From NCBI GenBank assembly GCA_947499145.1, contig CANMNB010000017.1, positions 1 through 64,000 on the forward strand: a DNA stretch of 64,000 nucleotides. The letters run 5' to 3'. Origin of the DNA: an uncultured Arachnia sp. (GTDB lineage Bacteria > Actinomycetota > Actinomycetes > Propionibacteriales > Propionibacteriaceae). The position numbers were made by a program, and so were the translations under genes. The first letter of the stretch is position 1, and the number at the start of each line of letters is the position of its first letter. Positions 53,685-63,761 of this stretch are shown here, piece by piece. A model generated the notes under the pieces. The model searched no databases. It worked only from the letters and a program-made list of their open reading frames with translations, and was not told where the DNA came from.

Positions 53685-56459
53685 CTACCAGCGGTTGTGG
53701 ACGTCCTCGGCCCAGCCGACAATGTGTCGCACCTCCACGTCGGTGCCCGTGTCGTCGAGTACCGTCCCCGACCAGTGACCGAAGCACTGGTGCGTCCGGG
53801 ACGCGAAGACCTTGAGGTCGGTCACCGAGCGTTTGAGGTGGAACGGGTGGAACTCGAGGTCCACGGTCTCGCCGTGGACGCGCCACGTCGACATCCAGTC
53901 GTCGCGGTCGTACTCCCACACCAGCTCCTCGCTGATCTTGCTGAGGTGCCCGTCGACGACCAGTGCGTTCTCCACGGAACCCGTACCGTCGGTCCACTGG
54001 CCACCCACCTGGATGCCGATGGCCCGGCCGTCGACCAGACCCGATCCAGCGCCCCAGTTCCAGCGCACGTCGTAAGGCCAGCGTCCGCGGCCGTGGTCCA
54101 GGGTCGCCCAGGACTGGCCGGACGCGACGTCGTGGGCGACGCCGTCCAGCCAGATCGTGCCCGTGGCGGGACGCGCGACGTCCTTGACCGTGTACTGGAA
54201 CCGTGAATCGCTCCAGGGCACCACGACGCCGAGGCTCTCGTGCCCCGGCGGCCGGTGCGCGACGACGTCGAGCTCGATCCTCGCTCCCCGCGCCCGGATC
54301 CGGGTGCCGTTGTCGATCTCGTCGATGGCGATCTTCACGTCCTTGGTGCGGGCGCGGACCGGGCCCTCCCCGAGCGTGCCGGGCAGGGTCGACGATCCAC
54401 CGAGCACCCCGATGGCGTCGTGGGAGACGGCCTCCCCCGTTGCGCGGTCGAGGAGCCAGATGCCGTGCACGGCCGCGTAGTCGATGTCCGAGGTGACCAC
54501 CGAGACGATGTGGGTCGGTGTGGTCACGGCCCAGTACTCCCAGCGCTTGTTCCGGCCGCGGCCGCGCAGTCCACGACCAATGCCGTCGGTGCGAATCAGG
54601 GGCGTCCGTGTCCAGCCGACGGCGTCGGGATTGAGGCGGCCGTCGGGGCGGGTCAGCGCCACCGCACTGGTGATCTCGCGCTCCTCGACGGCGATCGCGC
54701 GGGCGCCGCGCCTGGCGGCGTGCTGGAGCCGGGCCCGCAGGCGGGTGTTGGAGGCATGGACGAGCGCTGGATCGATCTTGGTGACGCGGCGGTCGTAGGT
54801 GACCAGACCGTTGGTTTCCTGCTCGACGTCGGCGAGCTGGGTGTAGACGAAGGCGCTGAGTCCCTGGTCGATGGCCGGCCCGACCTGGCGGTCCTGCAGC
54901 TCCAGGAAAGCGTGACGGAAGGCAACGCCGTCGTCGAATTTGCGGTAGCCGTACTCCTCGTCGGAATAGTTGTGGCCGGGCACCCGCCACGAGTAGCCGC
55001 CGTACTCCGAGAGCACGGCCGCGCGGCGGTCGCGGATGTCGGCCCGTGAGAGGTGGTAGCGCCGGAAGTAGACGTGGCGGCTGGCGAAGTCCCCGCCGCC
55101 CTGGTCGTGCCAGCCGCTGGCGTGGTCGACGAGCCGGGTGGGGTCGAGTTGCCGGACGTGCTCGGCCACCTGGAGGGCGTCGAACTGGCCCCAACCCTCG
55201 TTGAAGGGCACCCACACCGCGATGCTGGGCACGGACCTCAGCAGCGCGACCGTCTCGTCCGTCTCCCTCAAGAACTCCGCGCGCCCTGCGGCGTCGGCCC
55301 GCCCGAAGCGAGCGTCCGGGGCGTCGTCGAGCTGCAACGGGATGGCCGCCGGCGCCTGCGTCACCAGGCGCGAGTACGTGCTGCCGCCGCTGACCATGTC
55401 CTGCCACACGAGCATGCCGAGCCGGTCGCAGTGGTGGTACCAGCGCAGGGGCTCGATCTTGATGTGCTTGCGCAGCATCGTGAAGCCCATGTCCTTGGCG
55501 AGCTGGATGTCGAAGACGAGGGCCTCGTCGGAGGGGGCGGTGTAGAGGCCGTCGGGCCAGTAGCCCTGGTCGAGCAGGCCGGCGTGGAGGTACGGCTCAC
55601 CGTTGAGCAGGAGGCGCGTGCGGCCGTGGGCGTCGGCGCCGATCGCGAAGGATCGCATGCCGACATAGCTCGTCACCCGGTCCTCGCCGAGCGCCACGCT
55701 TACGTCGTAGAGGAACGGGTCGTCCGGGCTCCAGGTCCGGACGTCGCCGAGAGCGATGCGGGTGGGGGTGCCTGCCGGCACTGTCGCCCGGGCCACCTCG
55801 ACACCCTCGGCCGAGATGACGACCTCCGCCGTGCCGCTGTCCGCCTCCACCAGCACCTCCACCTCGCCGCTCGCCAGGTCAGGGGTGAGGTCGAGGCGTC
55901 GGACGTGGGTCTCCGGCACGGACTCGATCCAGACGGTCTGCCAGATCCCCGACTGGGCCGTGTACCAGATGCCGCCGGGATCCAGAGCCTGCTTGCCGCG
56001 TGAGCGCCACGACGTGTCGGTCACGTCGCGCACGGCCACGACGACCTCGTGCTCGTCGCCGTCGAGTGCGTCGGTGATGTCGAGGTGGAACGGCAGGTAG
56101 CCGCCGCGATGCTCGCCGACGAGTGTCCCGTCGACGAGGACCCGCGCGTCCTGGTCCACCGCGCCGAAGTGCAGGAGCACGCGGTCGCGGGCGAAGCCGT
56201 CGGGGAGGCGGAAGGTCCGGCGGTACCACAGCGTCTCGTGCGGCTCCAGGCGCCTGCCCACGCCCGACAGGGGTGCCTCGGGGGAGAAGGGCACCAGGAT
56301 CGGGCCATCCCACGACTCGGGCGGCGTGGCGTCGTCGGTGGTGAAGGCGTGGTCCCAGTGACCGTTGAGGTTGAGGTAGGAGTCCCTCACCAGTTGTGGG
56401 CGCGGGTACTCGGGCAGCACGTGGGCGGGATCGAGGGCCTCGCCCCAGGGGGTGATCAT
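53685..56459 (-). CDS. GH2 family glycoside hydrolase fused to a DUF2804 domain
   Basis: 924 residues from ATG 56457-56459. N-terminal sugar-binding beta domain (to about 185), immunoglobulin-like domain (to about 270) and TIM barrel with acid/base Glu421 in [10 protein letters not shown] and nucleophile Glu485 in LSEYGGYS. The GH2 part ends near residue 580. From about 593 a DUF2804 domain begins ([20 protein letters not shown]), with [20 protein letters not shown] and the end [14 protein letters not shown]. No signal peptide, so cytoplasmic. Its start overlaps the MFS gene stop (ATGA), so the pair probably imports and hydrolyses the same beta-linked glycoside. Fusion of the two domains is unusual to me. 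Confidence 0.85.
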   Translation of the reverse strand: MITPWGEALDPAHVLPEYPRPQLVRDSYLNLNGHWDHAFTTDDATPPESWDGPILVPFSPEAPLSGVGRRLEPHETLWYRRTFRLPDGFARDRVLLHFGAVDQDARVLVDGTLVGEHRGGYLPFHLDITDALDGDEHEVVVAVRDVTDTSWRSRGKQALDPGGIWYTAQSGIWQTVWIESVPETHVRRLDLTPDLASGEVEVLVEADSGTAEVVISAEGVEVARATVPAGTPTRIALGDVRTWSPDDPFLYDVSVALGEDRVTSYVGMRSFAIGADAHGRTRLLLNGEPYLHAGLLDQGYWPDGLYTAPSDEALVFDIQLAKDMGFTMLRKHIKIEPLRWYHHCDRLGMLVWQDMVSGGSTYSRLVTQAPAAIPLQLDDAPDARFGRADAAGRAEFLRETDETVALLRSVPSIAVWVPFNEGWGQFDALQVAEHVRQLDPTRLVDHASGWHDQGGGDFASRHVYFRRYHLSRADIRDRRAAVLSEYGGYSWRVPGHNYSDEEYGYRKFDDGVAFRHAFLELQDRQVGPAIDQGLSAFVYTQLADVEQETNGLVTYDRRVTKIDPALVHASNTRLRARLQHAARRGARAIAVEEREITSAVALTRPDGRLNPDAVGWTRTPLIRTDGIGRGLRGRGRNKRWEYWAVTTPTHIVSVVTSDIDYAAVHGIWLLDRATGEAVSHDAIGVLGGSSTLPGTLGEGPVRARTKDVKIAIDEIDNGTRIRARGARIELDVVAHRPPGHESLGVVVPWSDSRFQYTVKDVARPATGTIWLDGVAHDVASGQSWATLDHGRGRWPYDVRWNWGAGSGLVDGRAIGIQVGGQWTDGTGSVENALVVDGHLSKISEELVWEYDRDDWMSTWRVHGETVDLEFHPFHLKRSVTDLKVFASRTHQCFGHWSGTVLDDTGTDVEVRHIVGWAEDVHNRW

Positions 56460-57757
56460 GGTTGGACCTCCTGCAGGGCCGGTTCGGGTTGTGGGCGCCG
56501 CAGGCGCAGCGCCGGGAGGACGATGAGGGCGACCACCAGGGCCGCTGCCGGGAAGATCCACGGCGTCGGGACTTGGCGCGTGACGCCGAGGTCGACGTAG
56601 GTCTCGTCCGCGCCGGTGATGACCGCGGCGCCGACGAAGGGGCCGACCACCATGGGCACGAGGATCGCGAAGACCATCCGCAGCCCCTGGACCTGGCCGG
56701 CGCGGTCGGGTGGGGTGAGGTTGCGCACGGTGGCGGAGATCGCGGCGACGCCCAGCATGAAGCCGGACATCATGACGGTTCCTGCGACGATGACGGGCAG
56801 CATCCCGCGGGCGGGGAACATGGCGAGCAGACCCACCACGTACAGGGCCGCCACCGGGAGAATGCCCAGCGACGGCCCGACCCTGTCGAGCACCCGGCCG
56901 CCGACGACGCTGACGACGGATGCGCCGATGAGCACCGACGCCAGCACGATCGCGTAGCCGTCGATCCGCAGGTAGCGCTGGACGTAGATGATGAGGAACG
57001 GCAGGAAGACCTGGGTGCTGGTGCCCAGCACGGCCCACGCCACGAGCGCGGTGTAGAGGCGTGGCTGGGAACGGATGGTGCTGGGACGCAATCCGTGGAC
57101 GACGGCGTCGAGGTAACTGCCGGACGGCCGCGGCTGACGGGGCTCCCGGAGTCCGAACCAGGCCACGATGCCGACAACGGTGGTGACGCCGCCCACGATT
57201 CCGAAGAACGCCTGCCAGTTGCCGGCCTGGGTGAGGGGGTCGAGTGCGCCGAAGACCAGCAGCATCGCGAGCAGTGGGAAGGTGGCCAGTACGCCATCGA
57301 CGCGGCCCCGGTTGGCGGTGTTGGTGGTGTCGGTCACCCAGGCATTGAAGGCGGCGTCGTTGGCGGTGGAGCCGAGGATGCTCATGAGGCAGTCGAGCGC
57401 GATGATTCCCGCCACGGCCACCGCGACGGCGTCGAACGTGGGCAGCAGCGCGGCGGCCGTCTCGACGTCGACCCACCCGAACGCCGCCGTGGTCAGCCCC
57501 CAGAGCACGTAGCCGATGGCGATGAACTCGCGACGACGTCCCGTGCGGTCGGACCACGCGCCCGCCAGGAGCGTGGCGAGGGTGGCGGCGACGGCGCTGG
57601 CGGCGACCAGCACGGCGAGGACGGTCGGGTTGTCCGTGATCGTGTCGTAGACGAACACGTTGAGGTACATGTTCTCGATGGTCCAGGCGAGCTGGCCGGT
57701 GAGGCCGAGCACGACGACCCACCACCAGGCGGGCCGCTGGACGGCACTGTCACGCAT
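56456..57757 (-). CDS. MFS transporter, SLC45/GPH-like sugar porter
   Basis: 433 residues from ATG 57755-57757 (AGGGTG upstream); GTG 57766 is an alternative start. Twelve helices; cytoplasmic LAGAWSDRTGRRREF is the MFS GxxxDRxGRR motif, IYVQRYLRIDGYA and RVLDRVGPSL repeat it in the second half. Overlaps the GH2 gene by 4 bp; sugar transport is inferred from that. Confidence 0.85.
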   Translation of the reverse strand: MRDSAVQRPAWWWVVVLGLTGQLAWTIENMYLNVFVYDTITDNPTVLAVLVAASAVAATLATLLAGAWSDRTGRRREFIAIGYVLWGLTTAAFGWVDVETAAALLPTFDAVAVAVAGIIALDCLMSILGSTANDAAFNAWVTDTTNTANRGRVDGVLATFPLLAMLLVFGALDPLTQAGNWQAFFGIVGGVTTVVGIVAWFGLREPRQPRPSGSYLDAVVHGLRPSTIRSQPRLYTALVAWAVLGTSTQVFLPFLIIYVQRYLRIDGYAIVLASVLIGASVVSVVGGRVLDRVGPSLGILPVAALYVVGLLAMFPARGMLPVIVAGTVMMSGFMLGVAAISATVRNLTPPDRAGQVQGLRMVFAILVPMVVGPFVGAAVITGADETYVDLGVTRQVPTPWIFPAAALVVALIVLPALRLRRPQPEPALQEVQP

Positions 57758-57783
57758 GCGATTCACCCTAGTCGTGAGGGCGC

Positions 57784-57854
57784 CTCGACACGCGACTCCG
57801 TCGCTACTCGGCGATCGGTCATCGAGTAGGCCGCGCAGCGGCCGTGTCGAGATG
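57784..57854. repeat. Two more copies of the GAGTAGG...TGTCGAG repeat, facing each other
   Basis: 57819-57854 repeats copy 1 (53638-53673) with few changes; 57784-57810 is a related copy in the opposite orientation (complement starts CGAGTAGCGACGGAGTCGCG, then TGTCGAG). They sit between the MFS gene start and the end of the GH13 gene. Confidence 0.7.
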
Positions 57855-57871
57855 ACCGGTGATCCCCGTTG

Positions 57872-59809
57872 CTACCGGATGGTCGATTCCGGCGCCTGCA
57901 TCACCCGAGACTCGTACGGCGCGAGCGTCCGGTGCGCCCCGGGGGCATTGCGGGGGCGACGGATGGTCCGGTCGGTGAGGTTGACCTCCACGAACCAGCG
58001 CTCGCCGTCGAGTTCCCGGAACCAGCCGAACCAGTCGCGCCGCCGGATCCCGATGAAGCGGACGTTGCCGATCGTGAGGGCCCGGTGCTGCCTCCGCAGC
58101 TGGATGAGCCAGCGGTACCAATTCAGCACTGAGTCCGGGTCGGCCGCCTGCTCGGCGACGGTGTAGCCCTCGCTGTGCTCGTGGAAGCCGATCCAGGGCT
58201 CGCCGTCGGTGAAGCCATGGTTGTCGCTCGTGTCCCACCGCATGGGGGTGCGGCCGTGGTCCCGGGAGCCGGGCAGCACCCTGGCCAGCCCGTCCTCGTG
58301 CTCGGCCTCGTACTGCGCGAGTTTGTTGATGGACTCGACGTCGCGCAGCGCGGTGGCGTCGGGGAACTCCTGGTTGATCGCCGCGATCTCCTGGCCCTGG
58401 TAGACGAACGGCGTGCCGCGGCTGAGCAACTGAATGGTCGCGATCGCCTTGCCGATGGCCGTGCGGTGCTGCGGGTCGGGGTTGATCTTGGAGATCATCC
58501 GCGGGTTGTCGTGGTTCTCACAGAACAGGCTCATCCAGTCGCCGGAACCGAGGCGGCGCTGGTAGCCGACGATGTGGTCCTTCATGTGCCACAGCGGGTA
58601 CTGGTAGTCGTCCCACCGCACCTTGCCCGGCGGTTCGAGGACGTCGAAGTTGAAGATCAGGTTCATCTCGCGCCGGTCCTCGGCGGTCAGCAGCTTGCCC
58701 ACCTCGATGCCGATGCCGGGGGTCTCGCCGATCATCACGGCCTCCGCGTCACCGCCGGGTCGCTCGACGCCGGGTGCGACGTCGTGGCGGGTGAAGCCAT
58801 CGTGTCGCAGTTCGGCGAGGTAGTCATGCAGGTGGGGCCCGTGGAAGTAGTGCTCGATGCCCTGGAAGTCCATCAAGGCGCCGATGAACTCGTTGCCGTC
58901 GGGCAGGCCCTGCCGCTTGGAGATGAGGTTGATGACGTCGAGCCGGAAGCCGTCGACGCCGCGGTCGAGCCACCAGTGGACGATGTCAGCCACCTCGCGT
59001 CGCACGACCGGGTTGTCCCAGTTGAGGTCCACCTGGCCCCCGGCGAACAGGTGCATCGCCCAGCGCTCGGCGTCCTCCAGCCAACGCCAGGCCGGTCCGG
59101 TGAAGAAGGAGATCCAGTTGTTGGGTGGTGTCTCGGGGTCGCCCTTGCGCAGGAAGTAGTAGTCGCCGTAGGGACCGTCAGGATCCTCGCGGGCGTTGAG
59201 GAACCACTCGTGCTGGTCGGAGGTGTGGTTGACGACGAGGTCGAAGATGATGCGCATCCCACGCTCGTGGCAGGCGGAGATGAGCTCGTCGACGTCCTCG
59301 AGCGAGCCCATCTCGTCCATGATCGCGCGGTAGTCGCTGACGTCGTAGCCGTGGTCCTGGTTGGGTGAGGCGAAGATCGGTGACAGCCACACGCAGTCGA
59401 CGCCGAGGTCGCGCAGGTGGTCGAGGCGCTGCAGGACCCCACGGATGTCGCCCACGCCGTCGCCGTCCGAATCCTGGAAGGACCGTGGGTAGACCTGGTA
59501 GAACACCGCCTCCTTCCACCATCGCGGCGCCAAGGTGCCGGTGCCGGGCGAGGGGTAGCCGGGCGTGTCGTTCAGCAGGGTGACGAGAGTGTCGATGAAT
59601 CCGTCGCCGACGATGGAGCGGGTGAGCGTCTGCACCTCCCACAGGCGGAGCGCGGAGACCAGTGGGTTGGTCACCACCCAGCTGGGCAGGCCCAGCTGCA
59701 GCAGCATCTTGTCGATGACGTCACGTCCGAGGGGGTGGCGGTAGACGTCCCGGACGCGCGAGCGGCGCGTGATGGGACGGGGACGTCGAAGCGAGCGGGG
59801 CTTGGCCAT
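57872..59809 (-). CDS. GH13 alpha-glucosidase/oligo-1,6-glucosidase
   Basis: 645 residues, AGGAGGA before ATG 59807-59809. After an approximately 90-residue N-terminal extension with no obvious domain comes the GH13 barrel: WWKEAVFYQVYPRSFQDSDG, DLVVNHTSDQH (region I), nucleophile Asp291 in DGFRLDVIN, acid Glu362 in MIGETPG and Asp434 in ENHDNPR. The QTYVYQGQE-type segment is PFVYQGQEIA, consistent with the GH13_31-type alpha-1,6/1,4-glucosidases. Paired with the GPH transporter upstream. Confidence 0.9.
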   Translation of the reverse strand: MAKPRSLRRPRPITRRSRVRDVYRHPLGRDVIDKMLLQLGLPSWVVTNPLVSALRLWEVQTLTRSIVGDGFIDTLVTLLNDTPGYPSPGTGTLAPRWWKEAVFYQVYPRSFQDSDGDGVGDIRGVLQRLDHLRDLGVDCVWLSPIFASPNQDHGYDVSDYRAIMDEMGSLEDVDELISACHERGMRIIFDLVVNHTSDQHEWFLNAREDPDGPYGDYYFLRKGDPETPPNNWISFFTGPAWRWLEDAERWAMHLFAGGQVDLNWDNPVVRREVADIVHWWLDRGVDGFRLDVINLISKRQGLPDGNEFIGALMDFQGIEHYFHGPHLHDYLAELRHDGFTRHDVAPGVERPGGDAEAVMIGETPGIGIEVGKLLTAEDRREMNLIFNFDVLEPPGKVRWDDYQYPLWHMKDHIVGYQRRLGSGDWMSLFCENHDNPRMISKINPDPQHRTAIGKAIATIQLLSRGTPFVYQGQEIAAINQEFPDATALRDVESINKLAQYEAEHEDGLARVLPGSRDHGRTPMRWDTSDNHGFTDGEPWIGFHEHSEGYTVAEQAADPDSVLNWYRWLIQLRRQHRALTIGNVRFIGIRRRDWFGWFRELDGERWFVEVNLTDRTIRRPRNAPGAHRTLAPYESRVMQAPESTIR

Positions 59810-59843
59810 GGTTCCTCCTGCTCGAATGGTGGCAGACGCGCGG

Positions 59844-61223
59844 TCAGCGTGGGGCCGCTTCGCGCTCCTGGAGTTCGGCGACGATGCGGGCGTACTGGCC
59901 CTCGTCGATCCGATACTTGCGGTGCAGGATCCACCAGCTGACCACCACCAGTGCCATCGGCACCGCCATCATCACCAGCTTGAAGGCCGTGATGCCGCTC
60001 GCGGTCAGGTCGTCGGGGGAAGCGGCGCGACTGATGCCCGACCACAGCAGCGCCAGCCCCACGAACGCCGTCCCAATTCCGTTGGAGGCCTTGTAGATGA
60101 AGGGCTGCAGCGAAACCGTCACCGACTCGTTGCGGCGACCCAGCTTCCACTCCCCGTACTCGACGCAGTCCGCCACGAACATCAGCAGGAGCAGCTGTAT
60201 GAAGGCCTGTCCCACGAACAGCAGCACCCCCGCCAACCCGATGACCACCATGGAGCGCCCCGCCAGCAGGAAGATCCCCAGCCCGGCGACGCAGAGCAGC
60301 GTGGCCAGGCCGTGGATGCGGCGTCGGCTCAGGCGCTTGGAGACGGCGGGGAAGACCGCGAGCCCGGTGATCTGCGTGACCCCCAGGACCGCCGCGAACA
60401 CGGAGTACATCGCGACATCGCGGTAGACGTACGTGAAGTAGTAGATGCCCAGGCTCGTCGTGGTGATGTAGCCCGCCATGAAGATGAGCATCGCCAGGGT
60501 CACCCACAGGAGCTGGTCGTTCCGGGTGATCACGCGCGCCAGATCGCGCAGCGGGGTGTGGTCGGGTACCACCTCGACACGCTGTTGCGCGAAGGCCAGC
60601 GTCAAGAGCTGGAAGGCGAGCATTGCCACCACCACGATGGCCGCGAACACGAGCCATCCTTGGCGGGCGTCACCCAACCAGTCGCCGAGCGCTGTGGTCG
60701 CCGGGACGACGCCGACCACGACCGCGAAGAGCCCGACGTTGGCGCAGATGCGCGACACGACGCCGATCCGCTCCCGTTCTCTCTGACTGCGCGTCAGCGA
60801 GGGCAGCATCCCCCAATAGGAGATGTCGTTGATCGTGTAGCTGAGCTCCCACGCCAGGTAGACGAGCGTGAAGACCACCAGGAAGGCCGCTCCCCGCAGT
60901 CCGCTGTCGACGAACATCAGCACCGTGGTGCCGGCCCACAGCACGGCCCCGATGGCCATCCACGGCTTGAACTTCCCCCAGCGGGTGCGGGTGTTGTCCA
61001 CGATGACCCCCATCACGGGGTCATTGACGGCATCGAAGATCCGCATGGCGACGAGGATGATCGTGACCGCCACGACCGTTCCCTCGTCGACGTCGACGAC
61101 CTCGGTGAGGTAGTACATCAGGTACATGCTCACCAGCGCGCCGGTCATGTCCCGGCCGAGCGTTCCCAGCCCGAACCCGAGCCGGTTGCGCCAGGGACTC
61201 CCGGGGCTGGCCTCGTCGCTCAT
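59844..61223 (-). CDS. GPH-family (melibiose/isomaltose-type) sugar:cation symporter
   Basis: 459 residues from ATG 61221-61223. Starts RNRLGFGLGTLGRDMTGALV, with the GPH motif FDAVNDPVMGVIVDNTRTRW and KFKPWM, and the middle WGMLPSLTRSQRERERI and ADCVEYGEWKLGRRNESVTV in the C half, both signature GPH elements. Same strand as and 34 bp upstream of the GH13 gene; likely supplies it with alpha-glucosides. Confidence 0.9.
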   Translation of the reverse strand: MSDEASPGSPWRNRLGFGLGTLGRDMTGALVSMYLMYYLTEVVDVDEGTVVAVTIILVAMRIFDAVNDPVMGVIVDNTRTRWGKFKPWMAIGAVLWAGTTVLMFVDSGLRGAAFLVVFTLVYLAWELSYTINDISYWGMLPSLTRSQRERERIGVVSRICANVGLFAVVVGVVPATTALGDWLGDARQGWLVFAAIVVVAMLAFQLLTLAFAQQRVEVVPDHTPLRDLARVITRNDQLLWVTLAMLIFMAGYITTTSLGIYYFTYVYRDVAMYSVFAAVLGVTQITGLAVFPAVSKRLSRRRIHGLATLLCVAGLGIFLLAGRSMVVIGLAGVLLFVGQAFIQLLLLMFVADCVEYGEWKLGRRNESVTVSLQPFIYKASNGIGTAFVGLALLWSGISRAASPDDLTASGITAFKLVMMAVPMALVVVSWWILHRKYRIDEGQYARIVAELQEREAAPR

Positions 61224-61305
61224 GTCGGCAGTCTGGCACGCCGACGATGGACCGGGCGGGCCGTACGCTGCGAGGACAGCTGGAACCGGACGAAGGAGAG
61301 CGGAA

Positions 61306-61455
61306 ATGACCGACACACCGAACCAAGACGAGCGCCGCATGGCCACCGACGAGCCGGCCGAGGGCGCCGTGGACCCTGGTACGCCCGAGCCCCAGAAGCC
61401 GCACCCGCAGGCTCCCGCCGAGGGCCCGGACCAGGAGGAGTACACGGAGGACTGA
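61306..61455 (+). CDS. Small acidic disordered protein
   Basis: 49 residues from ATG 61306 with GAAGGAG upstream. Almost all Pro, Glu, Asp, Gln and Thr (TDTPNQDERRMATDEPAEGA; ends PDQEEYTED), no hydrophobic core. No family recognised. Good ribosome-binding site and codon use support a real gene. Confidence 0.6.
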   Translation: MTDTPNQDERRMATDEPAEGAVDPGTPEPQKPHPQAPAEGPDQEEYTED

Positions 61456-61472
61456 TTCCGCCTCCCGGCCAA

Positions 61473-61490
61473 CCTACGGCAGCGTAGGAT
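61473..61490 (+). promoter_or_regulatory. CCTACG/CGTAGG dyad over a -10-like box
   Basis: CCTACG-GCAG-CGTAGG (61473-61488), with TAGGAT (61485-61490) overlapping its right arm, 28 bp upstream of the acyl-CoA ligase start. Could be an operator for a fatty-acid-responsive repressor; no -35 is obvious. Confidence 0.4.
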
Positions 61491-61517
61491 TGGCTGACCA
61501 CCACCAGAAGGGCCGAC

Positions 61518-63305
61518 ATGATCGAGCACATTGCGGTGCAGCTGCGGGACGTCATCACGCAGTACCCCGACGAGTACGCGACACGCATCTGGGATGGCGC
61601 CGGCTGGCGGACCCAGACGTTCGCCGAATTCGGGCGCCGCATCGACCAGGTGGCCCAGGGCCTGTTGGACATGGGCATCGAGACCGGTGACCGCGTCGGA
61701 CTGTTCGCCAACAACATGCCGCAGTGGTCGGAAATCGACTTCGGCGCTGCCACGGTGCGCGCGGTCCCGGTGCCCATGTACGCGACCTCCACCCCGGAGC
61801 AGATCCGTCACATCGTCGGCGACTCGGGCCTGAAGGTCCTGTTCGTCGGGGGACAAAGCGAGGCTGATCGCGCCTTGGAAGTGGCGGACGAACTGCACGA
61901 GCTGCGCAAGATCGTCGTGATCAACCCCTACGACGGCATGCCGGACCGCCTGGAGGCCTACGAGGAGTTCCTCACCGAACCGAGGAACGGTGAGGTCGAC
62001 CAGCGACTCGCGGAGGCGACGGGGGAGGACCTCGCGTCGATCATCTACACCTCAGGGACCACGGGGGAGCCCAAGGGCGTAATGCTGCAGCACCAGGCCC
62101 TGATCCGCCAGAAGCATGCCGTCGAGGCGTTCTTCGAGTTCGACCACAATGAACACTCGCTCGCCTTCCTGCCGCTGTCCCACGCACTGGAGCGGGCCTG
62201 GACGACGATCGTGCTGCTCAAGGGCTGCATGAACACCTACGTCGAGAACGCCCGCACGGTGGCCGAGCAGATGGTCCTGGCGCAGCCGACGCTGATGGCG
62301 TCGGTTCCGAAGCTGTTCGAGACGGTGTTCGCGACGGCGCACCAGAAGGTCGCCTCGTCGCCGGCGAAGCGCGCCATCTTCACGTGGGCGCTGCGGGTCG
62401 GCGCCAAGAACCAGCACGCCTATCGGAAGGGGCAGGAGCCCCCGTTCTGGTGGAAGGCGCAGTTGCCGCTCGCCGACAAGCTGGTCCACGGCAACGTGCG
62501 CGCCGCGATGGGTGGACCCAAGAAGGTCCTCGCCTGCGGTGGGGCCCCACTCCGACGGGAGATCGAGGAATTCTTCTCCGCGATCGGCATGCCCATCTAC
62601 AGCGGCTACGGCCTGACCGAGGCGTCGCCGCTCATCAGCTTCAACTCCCCGAGCGGGTTCAAGATCGGCACCGCCGGCAAGGTGATGAACGGCGGCGAGA
62701 TCCGCATCGGTGACAACGGCGAGATCCTCTACAAGGGCCCCAACCTCATGGCCGGCTACTGGAACGACGAGGAAGCCACTCGCGAGACCATCGTCGATGG
62801 CTGGCTCCACACCGGTGACGTCGGCTACGTCGACACCGACGGCTACTTGGTCATCACCGACCGCATGAAGGACATCATTGTCACCCTCGGAGGGAAGAAC
62901 GTCGCCCCGCAGCCGATCGAGGGGCTCATCCTCTCCGATCCGCTCTTCGAGCACGCGATCCTGCTGGGCGACAACCGCCCCTTCGTGACGCTGCTGGTCA
63001 AGCCGTCCCTGCCGCACGTGGAGGAACTCGGCAGGATGCGTGAGTGGCCGGGCGAGGTCCAGGACTGGCTCAAGTCCAACGAACTCCTGGAAGAGCTGCG
63101 GCAGCGGGTGGCCCAGATCACCGAACGGCTGCCGAGCCAGGAGCGACCGAAGGACACGGCCCTCATCGACGAGGACCTCTCCATGGAGAGTGGCATGCTC
63201 ACCCCGACGCTCAAGGTCCGCCGCCGCCAGGTGGAGGAGCGCTTCAAGGCCCGGATCGAGGAGATGTACGAGCGACTCGAGCAGGCCCGCAGGAATCGGG
63301 ACTGA
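61518..63305 (+). CDS. Long-chain fatty-acid-CoA ligase (AMP-forming)
   Basis: 595 residues, AGAAGGG before ATG 61518. Adenylation motifs: IIYTSGTTGEPKGVML (P-loop), YGLTEASPLISFNSP, GWLHTGDVGYVDTDGYLVIT and ITDRMKDIIVTLGGKNVAPQ (hinge and catalytic region). Matches the FadD15-like actinobacterial group that activates fatty acids for phospholipid turnover or beta-oxidation. Cytoplasmic or membrane-associated. Confidence 0.93.
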   Translation: MIEHIAVQLRDVITQYPDEYATRIWDGAGWRTQTFAEFGRRIDQVAQGLLDMGIETGDRVGLFANNMPQWSEIDFGAATVRAVPVPMYATSTPEQIRHIVGDSGLKVLFVGGQSEADRALEVADELHELRKIVVINPYDGMPDRLEAYEEFLTEPRNGEVDQRLAEATGEDLASIIYTSGTTGEPKGVMLQHQALIRQKHAVEAFFEFDHNEHSLAFLPLSHALERAWTTIVLLKGCMNTYVENARTVAEQMVLAQPTLMASVPKLFETVFATAHQKVASSPAKRAIFTWALRVGAKNQHAYRKGQEPPFWWKAQLPLADKLVHGNVRAAMGGPKKVLACGGAPLRREIEEFFSAIGMPIYSGYGLTEASPLISFNSPSGFKIGTAGKVMNGGEIRIGDNGEILYKGPNLMAGYWNDEEATRETIVDGWLHTGDVGYVDTDGYLVITDRMKDIIVTLGGKNVAPQPIEGLILSDPLFEHAILLGDNRPFVTLLVKPSLPHVEELGRMREWPGEVQDWLKSNELLEELRQRVAQITERLPSQERPKDTALIDEDLSMESGMLTPTLKVRRRQVEERFKARIEEMYERLEQARRNRD

Positions 63306-63308
63306 GCC

Positions 63309-63716
63309 ATGCGGCTGCCGCCGATCCACCCCCACCTGCTTATCCTGCGCAGCCTGTCGACCGTGCTGATCAGCGCGGTGATCGGACAGGCGGGATGGGC
63401 CGCTGCAGGGCTGGGCGACGACCCGGGCTACTTCCGCCATCACCAGGTGGGCGCCTACGTGACGCTCGCCGTCGCGGTCGCCGCGGGGGTCGGGTACGTC
63501 GCCCTGTGGCGAACCGCTGGTCCCGTGCTGGTTGGCCTTGCGGTCGCCGTGGCGGTCCTGACGGTCGCCCAGGTGGCGCTGGGTGTCGCGGACCTACGCG
63601 CCGTCCACATCTTCACAGGTGTCCTGACGGCCATGCTGGCGACGGCGCTGACGTCGTGGACGTATCGGCACCCGGCTCCCAGCCCCGGCGCCAACGCTCC
63701 CGCCGCGGCGTCCTGA
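63309..63716 (+). CDS. Four-helix membrane protein of unknown function
   Basis: 135 residues, four hydrophobic helices (about 13-33, 46-66, 70-92, 95-118) and a short Pro/Ala tail. Starts 3 bp after the ligase stop, so probably cotranscribed. No family assigned; the size and topology fit small heme-or quinone-linked membrane proteins, but no His-ligand pattern is convincing. Confidence 0.75.
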   Translation: MRLPPIHPHLLILRSLSTVLISAVIGQAGWAAAGLGDDPGYFRHHQVGAYVTLAVAVAAGVGYVALWRTAGPVLVGLAVAVAVLTVAQVALGVADLRAVHIFTGVLTAMLATALTSWTYRHPAPSPGANAPAAAS

Positions 63717-63761
63717 CCGGGCCGATTGCCAGCGGCCCGCGAGATCGGCGACCATGGTCGC

